In this document: in pieces, positions 1 to 8,441 of the stretch
Layout: each line of letters opens with the position of its first letter
Position numbering within the stretch: position 1 is the stretch's first letter
NCBI RefSeq assembly: GCF_014656195.1
Contig: NZ_BNBY01000003.1
Span: 124,001-188,000 of the forward strand
DNA length: 64,000 bases
Reading direction: 5' to 3'
Source of the DNA: Kitasatospora xanthocidica
GTDB lineage: Bacteria; Actinomycetota; Actinomycetes; Streptomycetales; Streptomycetaceae
Notes under the pieces: model-generated
What the model was told of the DNA's origin: nothing
The model's database searches: none
The model's input: only the letters and a program-made list of their open reading frames with translations
Program-made: the position numbers and the translations under genes

Positions 1-2
1 GA

Positions 3-416
3 CTCGGGATCGGCGCGTTCACGGCGGCGGCGCTCGCCTACTGCGTGCCGAACCTGGCCTTCGTGGTCGCGGGCGAGGTCGCGGACGGGATCGCCATCAC
101 CTGGATCATGGTGGTGCTGTCGTCCGCGGCGCAGCTGCACACCCCGTCCCGGCTCCAGGGCCGCGTCAACGCCATCTGCACGATGCTGGTGCTGGTCCCG
201 CAGTCGCTGTCGCTCGCCGCCGGCACGGTCCTGATCGACCGCTTCGACTACCGGACGCTGCTGGTCGTGATGGCGGCGGTCACCGCGGTCTGCGCCGCGG
301 TGCTGGTGCTGAGGCCGCGCGTCGCGCTCACCGAGCGGACCTTCGTGACCTCGGGGAGCGCCGCCGGGGAGACCGATGCGGAAGCCGCCAACTCCGGCCC
401 GGTGTCCAAGCGTTGA
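3..416 (+). CDS. MFS transporter, C-terminal part (5' end outside window)
   Basis: The reading frame is open from the first bases of the window, so only the C-terminal part of about 137 residues is visible. It holds about four hydrophobic helices. A cytoplasmic-loop signature of the type R-x-Q-G-R-V (residues RLQGRV) sits between two of them, as in major facilitator drug and macrolide exporters, where this loop is conserved. The last 30 residues are a hydrophilic tail rich in A, G, E and S. Substrate cannot be deduced from this fragment. No transcription partner is visible: the next gene lies 470 bases downstream. Confidence 0.75.
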   Translation, partial: LGIGAFTAAALAYCVPNLAFVVAGEVADGIAITWIMVVLSSAAQLHTPSRLQGRVNAICTMLVLVPQSLSLAAGTVLIDRFDYRTLLVVMAAVTAVCAAVLVLRPRVALTERTFVTSGSAAGETDAEAANSGPVSKR

Positions 417-886
417 GTCCGGGCGACCGGCCCTGGAGCCCGCTGGGGCGCGGGCGGGACCGGACGCTCCGCTCAGGCCGCCAAAATTCTGACGGCTTGT
501 CATGACTGAAACACCGTTCGACCGGGCATAACGCAATCAGTCCGCCGAGGGTCCCGGCTGAAGCTCCCCCACGAGCCCAACCGGGACCACGGCCGGCGAC
601 CGGGCCTGGACGTGACTCCCCCCACGGAGTGGCGACCAGGCCCGCTTGGTGTCCAACCAACGACACGCAGCGTACTTGTCATATCGACGTAACGCTACTG
701 TGTCGTCCCGGACACTCGATCCACCCGTGCGAACCGGCCGTTCCGCTCAGGCCCGTTCCGGCGGCACCACCCCCGCACCGCCGGACGCCGGTATCATCGG
801 TCCGGCTTCAGCGGCGCCGCGAATCACGGTGCGGTGCACACTCTTTGACGGTCCGTCGGACGTCGGACCGCGATGGGGGGCTCGCG
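417..886. other. Intergenic region with two inverted repeats
   Basis: No convincing gene is present in these 470 bases. Two stem-loops stand out. At 550-588, 8-base arms GGTCCCGG and CCGGGACC flank a 23-base loop. At 601-644, 9-base arms CGGGCCTGG and CCAGGCCCG enclose a nested 5-base stem (ACTCC at 615-619, GGAGT at 626-630). Either could end transcription of the upstream transporter gene or belong to the leader of the downstream PAP2 gene. TTGTCA occurs at 499-504 and 677-682, but no well-spaced -10 box follows either copy, so no promoter is called. Confidence 0.4.
601..644. other. Nested stem-loop, 44 bases
   Basis: The outer arms CGGGCCTGG (601-609) and CCAGGCCCG (636-644) are perfect 9-base complements. 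The inner arms ACTCC (615-619) and GGAGT (626-630) close a 6-base loop. There is no U-run, but actinomycete terminators often lack one. It could be a terminator, an mRNA leader structure or a small structured RNA; the sequence does not decide between these. Confidence 0.35.
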
Positions 887-1738
887 TTGGAAGAACGCCC
901 GGCCGGAACGGACCCGGACGCCGGGGTGCGGACGGACCACCCCGACCGGGGCCTGCCCGACCACCCGGCCGCCGAAGTCGTCCGGAAACCGCACCCCGCC
1001 GTCGCGTCCGCGGTGCTGCCGCCGTCGCTCCGCGGGTGGCTCGGGCCGGTCGCGGCCTTCGCCGCGCTGGTGGTCACCGTGCTCGGGATCCGGTACGCCG
1101 GTGCGGGCGGGCCCGGACCGGTGGACGCCCGGATCGGGGCGGCGCTGGACGGTGCGGGGCCGCCGTGGCGGCAACTCGCCCTGGCCCTGGACGCCCTGGG
1201 CGAACCGCCGGGGGCCGCGACGCTGGTGTTCTCCGCCGTGACGAGCTGTCTGCTGCTGCGGCGTCCGCGCGCGGCGGTGTTCCTGGTGGCCGCCGTCGCC
1301 GCGGCGGTGGGGGCGGCGACGCTGCTCAAGCACCTCGCCGGACGCACCATCCACGGCGACAACCTGTCCTACCCGAGCGGGCACACCGCCTTCGCGACCG
1401 CGGTCGCCCTGGTGGCGGCCCTGCTCGCGACGGGGCGCCGGGGCCGGAGCAGAGGCCGGGACGGGGGCCGGGACGGGAACGAGCCCGGCCCCGGCCCCGG
1501 CAGGGCGGCCGCCCTCCTGCTGCTGCTCGCCCCGGCGCTGGCCGCCGGGGCCGCGATGGGCTGGGCGGAGGTCGCCCTGGGCGCGCACTACCCGACCGAC
1601 GCCCTCGGCGGCGGGTGCACCGCGCTTGCGGTGGTCCCGGCCGCCGGGTGGCTGGTCGACCGGGCGGCCGACCGGGCGGCCGCCCGAGCGGCTCGCAAGC
1701 CGGCCACCGCCGGTCGGCCCGGACGGGGGCCGCACTGA
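887..1738 (+). CDS. PAP2-superfamily membrane phosphatase, variant motifs
   Basis: This is a 283-residue protein from a TTG start preceded by GGGGGG; the frame is open upstream but loses coding character. Hydrophobic helices at about 52-70, 112-125, 129-147, 168-182, 207-222 and 243-256 fit a PAP2 phosphatase, which hydrolyses lipid phosphates or pyrophosphates at the membrane. The core motif YPSGHT is at 162-167, and H234/D238 of motif 3 are present in GAHYPTD. The motif 3 position usually held by S-R reads A-E, and motif 1 is K-H-L-A-G-R-T rather than K-x6-R-P. A Gly/Arg-rich hydrophilic loop occupies about 183-206. It converges on the polysaccharide operon with only 7 bases between the stop codons. 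Recycling of undecaprenyl pyrophosphate is possible but inferred only from position. Confidence 0.75.
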   Translation: MEERPAGTDPDAGVRTDHPDRGLPDHPAAEVVRKPHPAVASAVLPPSLRGWLGPVAAFAALVVTVLGIRYAGAGGPGPVDARIGAALDGAGPPWRQLALALDALGEPPGAATLVFSAVTSCLLLRRPRAAVFLVAAVAAAVGAATLLKHLAGRTIHGDNLSYPSGHTAFATAVALVAALLATGRRGRSRGRDGGRDGNEPGPGPGRAAALLLLLAPALAAGAAMGWAEVALGAHYPTDALGGGCTALAVVPAAGWLVDRAADRAAARAARKPATAGRPGRGPH

Positions 1739-1745
1739 CCTCGCG

Positions 1746-3080
1746 TCAGGCCAGTCGGCGGAACACCGGCTTCACCGGCCGCCCGCCCACCCAGGGGGTC
1801 GGGTCGCCGGCCTCCAGCGCCTTCCGGTAGACGGCGCAGGCCCCGGCCACCACCTCGACGGTGTGCTCGATGTCGGCGTCGTCGAGCGCGCTGCTCACCA
1901 CGAACGACGGGGCCAGCACCCCGCCCAGGAGGAGTTGGCGCAGGAACAGGGTGCGGTACGGCTGCGACGGCTGCCCCTGCTCGTCGAGGGTGGCGAAGAC
2001 CAGGTTGCTGGCCCGGCCCCGGACGAGGACGTGGTCGCCGACGCCGGCGGCCGCGGCGGCCTCGCGGACACCCGCGGCCAGCCGCTCGCCGAGGGCGTGC
2101 AGCCGGGCGGTGACGCCCTCCTCGGCGTAGGTGTCCTGCACGGCCATCGCGGCGGCCAGCGCGTGGGTCTCCGCGCCGTGCGTGGTGGACAGCAGGAACA
2201 CCCGGTCCCCGGAGTGGCGCAGCCCGCCCCGCTCCATCAGCTCCCGGCGCCCGGCCAGCGCGGCCACGGCGAAGCCGTTGCCCAGCGCCTTGCCGAAGGT
2301 GGACAGGTCGGGGGTGACGCCGTACAGGCCCTGGGCGCCCGCCTCGGACCAGCGGAAGCCGGTGATCATCTCGTCGAAGACCAGCACGCAGCCGTGCCGG
2401 TGGGCCAGTTCGCGCAGGCCGGCGAGGTATCCGGGCGGCGGCTCGGCGTGTCCGGCGGGTTCGAGGATCAGGCAGGCGACCTCGTCCCGGTACCGGGTGA
2501 GCAGTTCCTCGGTGGCGGCCAGGTCCCCGTACGGGAACGCCACGGTGAGCTCGGTGGTCGCGGCCGGGATCCCGGCGGACATCGGCGTGGTGCCGATGAA
2601 CCAGTCGTCGACGGAGAAGAACGGGTGGTCGGCGCAGACGGCCACCCGGGAGCGCCCGGTGACGGCGCGGGCGAGCCGCACCGCGGCGGTGGTGGCGTCG
2701 GAGCCGTTCTTGGCGAACTTCACCATCTCGGCGGTCGGCACGGTGGCCAGGAAGCGTTCCGCGGCCTCGACCTCCACGACGGACGGCCGGACGAAGTTGC
2801 CGCCCCGGTCCAGCTCGCGCCGCACCGCCTCGACCACCCGCGGGTGGGCGTGGCCGAGGCTGACCGACCGCAGGCCGGAGCCGTACTCGACGTAGCGGTT
2901 GCCGTCGAGGTCCCACACGTGGGCGCCCCGGCCGTGGCTGATGACCGGGGCCAGGTCCTCGGGGTACTGGTCGTCACCCTTGGCGTAGGTGTGGGCGCCC
3001 CCGGGGATCAGGGCGTGCAGCCGCTCGTTCGTCGCCCGCGACCGGGGCAGGCCGAACCCCTCGGTGTGTCCGGTGTCCAC
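1746..3080 (-). CDS. Class III PLP aminotransferase, glutamate-1-semialdehyde aminomutase type
   Basis: A 444-residue protein with GTG start, the last gene of the polysaccharide operon. It has the class III aminotransferase layout: cofactor Asp in FDEMITGFR (D236) and the Schiff-base lysine in FGKALGNGF (K264). It most resembles glutamate-1-semialdehyde 2,1-aminomutase relatives. Such paralogues in O-antigen and capsule clusters aminate nucleotide-sugar or small-molecule precursors rather than make heme. Its location 7 bases after the RmlC-type epimerase gene supports a role in building an amino-substituted sugar or side group of the polymer. A housekeeping heme role is the alternative but is unlikely in this setting. 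Confidence 0.85.
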   Translation of the reverse strand: MDTGHTEGFGLPRSRATNERLHALIPGGAHTYAKGDDQYPEDLAPVISHGRGAHVWDLDGNRYVEYGSGLRSVSLGHAHPRVVEAVRRELDRGGNFVRPSVVEVEAAERFLATVPTAEMVKFAKNGSDATTAAVRLARAVTGRSRVAVCADHPFFSVDDWFIGTTPMSAGIPAATTELTVAFPYGDLAATEELLTRYRDEVACLILEPAGHAEPPPGYLAGLRELAHRHGCVLVFDEMITGFRWSEAGAQGLYGVTPDLSTFGKALGNGFAVAALAGRRELMERGGLRHSGDRVFLLSTTHGAETHALAAAMAVQDTYAEEGVTARLHALGERLAAGVREAAAAAGVGDHVLVRGRASNLVFATLDEQGQPSQPYRTLFLRQLLLGGVLAPSFVVSSALDDADIEHTVEVVAGACAVYRKALEAGDPTPWVGGRPVKPVFRRLA

Positions 3081-3087
3081 GCCGGCC

Positions 3088-3639
3088 TCACCCCTTCCTG
3101 TGCCGCAGGACCTCGGCGAGGCTCGGTGCCTCGCTGTCCCGCTTGGACACCGACACGGCCGGCAGCGGCCAGGGGACGGCGAGTTCCGGGTCGTCGAAGG
3201 CGATCGTCACGTCCTCGGCCGGATCGTGCGGCCGGTCGATCCGGTACGAGACGTCGGCGGTGTCGGTCAGCGCCTGGAAGCCGTGCGCGCACCCCGCCGG
3301 GATGTACACGCTCACCTGCGTCTCGCCGGACAGTTCGAAGTGGGCCTGGTTGCGGTAGGTCGGCGAGTCCGGCCGCAGGTCCACGACGACGTCGAAGACC
3401 TTCCCGGACGAGCACCGCACCAGCTTGGCCTCGCCGGCGCCGGAGCGCAGGTGCAGGCCGCGCAGCACGCCCAGGACGGAGCGGGACAGGCTGTGCTGGA
3501 CGAAGGCGTCCGGGTCGAGCCCCACCGAGCGGATCACCTCGGCGTCGAAGGTGCGGCAGAAGAAGCCGCGTTCGTCCGCGTACGGTGTGGGTTCGAACAG
3601 GTACGCACCGGCGATCGCCGGGACTTCGGTCACCTTCAT
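3088..3639 (-). CDS. RmlC-family sugar epimerase (dTDP-4-dehydrorhamnose 3,5-epimerase-like)
   Basis: A 183-residue cupin matching RmlC length. The conserved LRGLH (H63 as the expected catalytic base), KLVRC, PAGCAHGF and the Tyr of SYRIDRP (Y132) are all present. The family epimerises C3 and/or C5 of 4-keto nucleotide sugars. Start: ATG overlapping the stop of the upstream pyruvyl-transferase gene by ATGA; the open frame continues upstream but only antisense-like sequence precedes this ATG. No RmlA, RmlB or RmlD genes lie in the operon. The substrate may therefore be the CDP-linked sugar made by the neighbours, or dTDP-sugar made elsewhere. Confidence 0.85.
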   Translation of the reverse strand: MKVTEVPAIAGAYLFEPTPYADERGFFCRTFDAEVIRSVGLDPDAFVQHSLSRSVLGVLRGLHLRSGAGEAKLVRCSSGKVFDVVVDLRPDSPTYRNQAHFELSGETQVSVYIPAGCAHGFQALTDTADVSYRIDRPHDPAEDVTIAFDDPELAVPWPLPAVSVSKRDSEAPSLAEVLRHRKG

Positions 3640-4892
3640 GGGGCCTCCCGCTGGGCTTGGCTGTGGGCATCGGATCGGGTCCGGGCGTGGTCGGCGCTCG
3701 GGAAGAGGGCCGCGGTCAGGGCGGTGAACTGGTGCTCCAGGCGCCGGGCGGCGGTCAGGTTCCGCTCGGTGAGGGTCCGTCTCAGCTCCATCGATCTCTT
3801 CTCCAGGTCCCGGAACTGTTCGAGCAGGCGGTCGGCGTCGACCTCGCGCGCCGGGTGGCAGTACACGCCGAGGCCCATGTCCGCCATGAGCGCCTCGCTC
3901 TTGGTCGCGTAGCAGAGCGCGAGCACCGGCGTACCGGTCTTCAGCGCGCAGATCAGGTTGTGGTAGCGGACGGCCACCACGGTGTCGGCGGCCGTCATCT
4001 CCGTCATCAGGTCGGCCAGTGAGGCCGGTTCGGCGGCGGTGACCAGCGGGGAGTCCACCGCGTCGAGGATCGCGTCGACCACCGAGGTGTCGCACGCGTC
4101 GCCGGTGAGCAGCCGGACCTGCCTGCCCTCCTCGACCAGCACCCGGACGAACCGGATCGTCCCGTCGAGGTAGCGCCGGTGGATCTCCCCGGCGCGGGCG
4201 CGGTCGTCGTTGCCGCCGTGGAAGTCCATGACGCCGAGGCAGACCGGGCCCGGCGTACCGGACGGCGTGCTCTTCGGCGGCGTCGGCAGGGAGAACGCGA
4301 GGTCCGGGTAGACCTCGTCGCGCGCGGTGTCCACGCCCATCGCCCGCATCGCGTCGCGGGAGGGGACGTCCCGGTACGACCGGTACGCGGCCAGCCGCGC
4401 CGACCAGCGCACCAGGGCCCGGGTCGGCCGGTTCCGGATCCCGGCGGCGCCGACGCTGACCAGCGCGACCCGGGTGCCCAGCAGCCGGCCGCTCGCGCAG
4501 AGCAGGAACAGCGCGTACGGGAAGCCCCACGGCCGCAGCGGCAGGGTGGCCTCCAGGACGCCCATGCCCGGCACGATCACCACGTCGTGCCGGCGCACCC
4601 AGGCGGCGGTGCGCACGGCGTCGACGAGTTTGCCCACGCCCTTCGCCGCGACGGCGCCCGCCCGCGAGGCGGTCCGGTACTCGGCGCGGTTCCAGTGCAG
4701 CCGGGTGGCGGGGATCCGGAACCGGGCCGTCACGGCCTCGGGCCCGCCGCAGAACGCGTCCACGACCGCCTCCGGGTGGTCGGCGCGCAGGTACCCGAGC
4801 ACCGCCTCCAGCGACCCGTCGTTGCCGAGGTTGCCGGAGCCGAGCAGCCCGAACACCCCGACCCGCACCGGCTTCCGAGGGGCGGCGGTCAT
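3636..4892 (-). CDS. Polysaccharide pyruvyl transferase family protein
   Basis: A 418-residue protein starting at the ATG that overlaps the upstream glycosyltransferase stop (ATGA). The N-terminus VGVFGLLGSGNLGNDG is the typical opening of the polysaccharide pyruvyl transferase fold (CsaB/WcaK class). A His-containing active region, VAVRYHNLICALKTGTPVL, occurs near residue 310. Family members ketalise sugar residues with pyruvate from phosphoenolpyruvate, giving the polymer negative charge. The last 40 residues look like a helical, charged tail (LEKRSMELRRTL). Within this operon it predicts a pyruvylated sugar in the repeat unit. Confidence 0.85.
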   Translation of the reverse strand: MTAAPRKPVRVGVFGLLGSGNLGNDGSLEAVLGYLRADHPEAVVDAFCGGPEAVTARFRIPATRLHWNRAEYRTASRAGAVAAKGVGKLVDAVRTAAWVRRHDVVIVPGMGVLEATLPLRPWGFPYALFLLCASGRLLGTRVALVSVGAAGIRNRPTRALVRWSARLAAYRSYRDVPSRDAMRAMGVDTARDEVYPDLAFSLPTPPKSTPSGTPGPVCLGVMDFHGGNDDRARAGEIHRRYLDGTIRFVRVLVEEGRQVRLLTGDACDTSVVDAILDAVDSPLVTAAEPASLADLMTEMTAADTVVAVRYHNLICALKTGTPVLALCYATKSEALMADMGLGVYCHPAREVDADRLLEQFRDLEKRSMELRRTLTERNLTAARRLEHQFTALTAALFPSADHARTRSDAHSQAQREAP

Positions 4893-5836
4893 GACCGCCG
4901 CCCCTCGCGGCCGGCCACCAGGGCGTCGACGGAGACGGTGAGCAGGGCCGGGTCGACCGGGGCGCGGTCCTCGACCCGCTCGCCGGCGCCCGGCCGGGCC
5001 CGGCTGCCCATCCAAGCCGCCAGGTGGCGGTAGCACTCCCGCCGGTCGGCCGAGGAGAGCGGCGCCCGCCGGACCGCCGAGACGAAGCCCCAGACGTACT
5101 CGGCGAGCAGCCGGGCCGTCGGGTGCAGCGGGCCCGCCCGGCGCGGGTCCAGGTTGACGCACCGGGAGCGCTTGGAGGGGTTCGCCCGCTCGGCCCGGGT
5201 GGGGTGGTCGCGGCGGAAGTACAGCAGCTCGGGCACCTGGTGGAAGGGCCCGTACAGGCCGAGCTCGGTGACGAAGGTGCGGTCGGCGTGGTGGTAGCTG
5301 TCCATCGGCTTCACCCGGCGCAGCACGTCGGCCCGGATCACCCCGTAGAAGTCGTCGCCGCCGGGCTCGAACAGCATGCTGCGGAAGCGCTCCGGCGCGT
5401 GCGGCGAGGCGGTGGCGAGCGTGTACTCGTAGGGGACCTTCACCTGGCCGTCGCCGTCGATGACCGCCTGGTCGGCGTGCGCGAGGATCACGTCCGGCCG
5501 CTCGTCCAGCGCCTCCACACAGCGCAGCAGCAGGTCCCGGCCGTACAGGTCGTCGTGCGAGGCCCACTTGAACAGCTCGCCGCGGGACTCGGCGAACACC
5601 AGGTTGTGGTTCGGGGTGGCGCCGATGTTGCGGGGCAGCCGGAGCAGGCGGATCCGCGAGTCCTTCTCGGCGTAGCGCCGGCAGATGTCCGGCGTCCCGT
5701 CGGTGGAGGCGTTGTCGGAGACGATCAGCTCGAAGTCCTCGTAGGTCTGGCCGAGCAGGGCGTCGAACGACTCGGCGAGGTACTCCTCGCCGTTGTAGAC
5801 GGGCAGGCCGATGCTCAGTCTGGGTCGGGCGGTCAT
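4889..5836 (-). CDS. Glycosyltransferase family 2
   Basis: A 315-residue GT-A fold enzyme. The N-terminus LSIGLPVYNGEEYLAESFDAL and the nucleotide-binding segment VSDNASTDGTPDICRRY are canonical GT2 features. KWASHDDLYG, about 95 residues in, carries the DxD-like metal-binding acidic pair. No membrane helix is evident, so it likely adds one sugar to the lipid-linked repeat unit on the cytoplasmic face. ATGA overlaps join it to the flippase gene upstream and the pyruvyl-transferase gene downstream. Donor and acceptor cannot be read from sequence. Confidence 0.88.
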   Translation of the reverse strand: MTARPRLSIGLPVYNGEEYLAESFDALLGQTYEDFELIVSDNASTDGTPDICRRYAEKDSRIRLLRLPRNIGATPNHNLVFAESRGELFKWASHDDLYGRDLLLRCVEALDERPDVILAHADQAVIDGDGQVKVPYEYTLATASPHAPERFRSMLFEPGGDDFYGVIRADVLRRVKPMDSYHHADRTFVTELGLYGPFHQVPELLYFRRDHPTRAERANPSKRSRCVNLDPRRAGPLHPTARLLAEYVWGFVSAVRRAPLSSADRRECYRHLAAWMGSRARPGAGERVEDRAPVDPALLTVSVDALVAGREGRRS

Positions 5837-7170
5837 GCGGTCCTCACTTCGGGGATGTCGTCCTCTGGCGCGGGGGTGGGTCCGGGGGTGGGGGCGCGGT
5901 GGTGCTCGCGCAGGGCGGCCCTCAGCTGGAGCCACCAGACGGCCGAGCCGCAGGCCGTCGCGGCGGCGACGCCCCAGGCGGAGCCGGCCGTGCCGGCCAC
6001 GGCCGCGCCGCCGAGGCCGAGGCCGGCGTAGCAGGCGGAGGCGAACAGCTGGCAGCGCAGGCTGCGCCGGGCCGCGGCGAGCGCCCGCAGCCCGGCCGCC
6101 GCGCCGCTGCCGAGGCCGGCGCCCGCGACGCCGAGCGTGGCGGGCAGGATGAGCCGGGAGGCGTCGTGCCAGACGCCGCCGAGGACGAGTTCGCCGAGCC
6201 GGTCCGGCATCAGCAGCAGCGCCGCGCCCCAGAGCAGCGCGGCGGCGGCCTGCCCGCCGCCCAGCAGGAGGCAGAACCGGCCGAGCGCGTGCGGTGCCCG
6301 CCGCAGCACCCGGGCCGCCTCCGCGACGGTGACCAGCGACAGCCCCATCAGCAGGGCGAGGAACGGGCCGAGCAGGAGTTCGGCGCCGCGGACCGCTCCC
6401 ACCGCCCCGACCCCGACGATCGCGCCGAGCCCGTACGCCCGCAGCTGGCCCGCGCCGCTGAGGCTGACGTTCTCGACCAGGTAGCGGCTGCCGAGGTCGC
6501 GCTGCTCGCGCAGCCAGCCGCGGGCCTGCCCCACCCGGGGCCGCAGGCCCGACTGGACGCAGCCGTAGCCCGCGGCCACCGCGGCGGCGGCTCCCCAGGC
6601 CAGCAGGAAGGCGGCCACGGTGCCCACCCGGGCGGCCACGACCATGGCAGGGACGAGCGCGAGGCCGCAGACCAGGTCGTTGGTGAAGGCCTTCCGCCCG
6701 GCCCCGGCGGCGAAGAAGGCGAACCGCCAGGCGTCCTGGAGCAGCAGCGCCGGCAGGGCGACGCCGAGGCAGGCGAAGGCGGCCCCGACCCGGCCGCCGA
6801 GGCCGAGCCCGACCAGCAGGCAGACCGCGCCGAGGACGGTCCCGACGCCGAGCGCGGCCCCCGCCGACCGGGCCGCCGCCGAGCGCCAGGACGCCTCCGG
6901 CGCGCCGCTGAAGCGCACCACGAGCGGGTCGGTGGCCAGCCCGCGGGCGACGTTGAGCACCACGCCGTAGGTCAGCCAGGCCAGGCTGAACACGCCGAAC
7001 GCGGTGACCCCCAGCGAGCGGGCCACGTAGATGCCCACCGCGAAGTTGGTCATGCTGGACGCCGCCTGGTCGGCCAGTCCCCAGGACAGCCGGCCGAGGA
7101 GTCCCCGTCCGGCGCTCGGGCCCGTCTCCGGGGCCGTCGTCCCCGCCTCCTCGGTGGTCATCGGCGTCAT
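5833..7170 (-). CDS. Wzx-like polysaccharide flippase (MOP superfamily)
   Basis: A 445-residue, strongly hydrophobic protein with about 12 predicted helices after an N-terminal soluble stretch of about 35 residues. The opening GLADQAASSMTNFAVGIYVARSLGVTAFGVFSLAW is characteristic of O-antigen/teichoic-acid flippases of the MOP exporter superfamily. It should move undecaprenyl-linked repeat units across the membrane and pairs with the Wzy-like protein further upstream in the operon. The chosen ATG overlaps the upstream stop (ATGA); an in-frame ATG three codons later is the alternative start. Confidence 0.82.
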   Translation of the reverse strand: MTPMTTEEAGTTAPETGPSAGRGLLGRLSWGLADQAASSMTNFAVGIYVARSLGVTAFGVFSLAWLTYGVVLNVARGLATDPLVVRFSGAPEASWRSAAARSAGAALGVGTVLGAVCLLVGLGLGGRVGAAFACLGVALPALLLQDAWRFAFFAAGAGRKAFTNDLVCGLALVPAMVVAARVGTVAAFLLAWGAAAAVAAGYGCVQSGLRPRVGQARGWLREQRDLGSRYLVENVSLSGAGQLRAYGLGAIVGVGAVGAVRGAELLLGPFLALLMGLSLVTVAEAARVLRRAPHALGRFCLLLGGGQAAAALLWGAALLLMPDRLGELVLGGVWHDASRLILPATLGVAGAGLGSGAAAGLRALAAARRSLRCQLFASACYAGLGLGGAAVAGTAGSAWGVAAATACGSAVWWLQLRAALREHHRAPTPGPTPAPEDDIPEVRTA

Positions 7171-8441
7171 GCCTTGATCAGCCCGGCGCCGTGCAGGGCG
7201 TCGGCCGCGGCGGCGACGGCGTCGAAGGGCAGCCCGGACCGCTCGGCGACGTCCAGCAGGCCGTGCTCGCCGTCGGAGAGGCTGAGCACCCAGAGCATGG
7301 CCAGCTGGGCCTCCTTGGCGTCGCTGCGGCCGCCGAGCGAGTCGTACAGCCCGCGCCGGCCCAGCTGCGGCTCGCCGTACGGGCTGAGGTTGACGTAGCG
7401 CCGGTCGCGGTCGAGGACGGCGAACGCCTCGCGGCAGACGGCGAGGGTGTCCGCCAGCGCCTCCGGGGAGACGAAGTCCGGGTCGTCGGCCGAGGTGTGG
7501 TACTCGGGGTACCCGGCGTACGGGGTCCGGGTGAGCGAGCCGACGCCGAGGTCGAACCCGGGCGAGCAGTACTGCCGCTCGTCGTAGCCGTACGGCGTGA
7601 ACTCCCTGACCTCGTGCGGGCGTCCGGAGGCGCGCAGGACGTGCCGCAGCACCCGGTCGATCTCCGCGTCGCCGCGCCGGCTCTGCTTGTACGTCAGCTG
7701 CCCCCGGTCGCCGGCGCAGGCCAGCACCAGGCCGTGCTTGACCCTTTCCACCCGCTCCGCGTTGCGGGCCAGCCAGGTGATCGCCCCGATGGTGCCGGGC
7801 GCGAAGACGAACCGGTAGGTGTAGTGGGGCGAGCGCCGCGCCAGCTCCCGGGCCAGGAAGACCGCCACCGCGACGCCGGCCATGTTGTCGTTGGCCAGCG
7901 ACGGGTGGCAGACGTGGCAGGAGACGATCACCTCGTCGGTGACCTGCCCGGGGACGACGTGCTCGGCGTAGGTGAGGTGGCCGTCCGCGAGCGTGGAGTC
8001 GATCCGCACCTCGTAGTCGCCGTCCGGCATGGCGTCCAGGGTCTCCTGGGCCAGGCAGAACCCCCATTGCGGCGTGTAGTAGCTGGTGCGGTACGGCACC
8101 CAGGTCGGCTGGTCGGGCAGGGTGTGCAGGTGGGCGCGCAGCTCGGCCAGCGGCATGGTCGCCGCCACCGGCACGCTGTAGCCGAGCACGTGCAGGCTGG
8201 AGGCGGCGAAGTCGACGACCCGGCGGCCGGCGCCGTCGGCGATGTAGGCGTCCCGGATGTTCCACTCCTGCGGCACCGTCCAGTCGAGCACCTTGGTGCC
8301 GGTCGGCACCTCGTGCACCCGCAGCGGGAGGTACTCGCCGACGATGTCCAGGGTGGCGCGCACACCGTCGCCGGTGATGCTGCGGCAGATCGGGTACAGC
8401 CGCGTGACCAGCGCGTGCATCTCCTCGCCGGGCGTGGTCAT
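7167..8441 (-). CDS. DUF4910 hydrolase, M28-aminopeptidase-like with winged-helix tail
   Basis: A 424-residue protein of the DUF4910 type seen in O-antigen and capsule clusters. Metal-site residues typical of an M28-like zinc hydrolase are visible: SCHVCHPSLANDNMAG (His and Asp) and EYHTSADDPDFV (His-Asp). The C-terminal 80 residues (from about RRGLYDSLGG) look like a winged-helix module. The reaction is not established for this family; it co-occurs with cytidylyltransferase, C-methyltransferase and PIG-L genes, as here. It may hydrolyse an amide or ester formed during synthesis of a modified sugar. ATGA overlaps couple it on both sides. Confidence 0.75.
   Translation of the reverse strand: MTTPGEEMHALVTRLYPICRSITGDGVRATLDIVGEYLPLRVHEVPTGTKVLDWTVPQEWNIRDAYIADGAGRRVVDFAASSLHVLGYSVPVAATMPLAELRAHLHTLPDQPTWVPYRTSYYTPQWGFCLAQETLDAMPDGDYEVRIDSTLADGHLTYAEHVVPGQVTDEVIVSCHVCHPSLANDNMAGVAVAVFLARELARRSPHYTYRFVFAPGTIGAITWLARNAERVERVKHGLVLACAGDRGQLTYKQSRRGDAEIDRVLRHVLRASGRPHEVREFTPYGYDERQYCSPGFDLGVGSLTRTPYAGYPEYHTSADDPDFVSPEALADTLAVCREAFAVLDRDRRYVNLSPYGEPQLGRRGLYDSLGGRSDAKEAQLAMLWVLSLSDGEHGLLDVAERSGLPFDAVAAAADALHGAGLIKA

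Noticed and set aside
629-886. N-terminal extension of the PAP2 protein from an upstream ATG
   Set aside because: The added stretch lacks coding bias and covers the region of hairpins; the TTG at 887 has a G-rich ribosome site.
1626-4022. Very long plus-strand open frame (about 800 codons)
   Set aside because: Antisense to the aminotransferase, RmlC and pyruvyl-transferase genes, which have clear family motifs. Long antisense frames are normal at this GC content.
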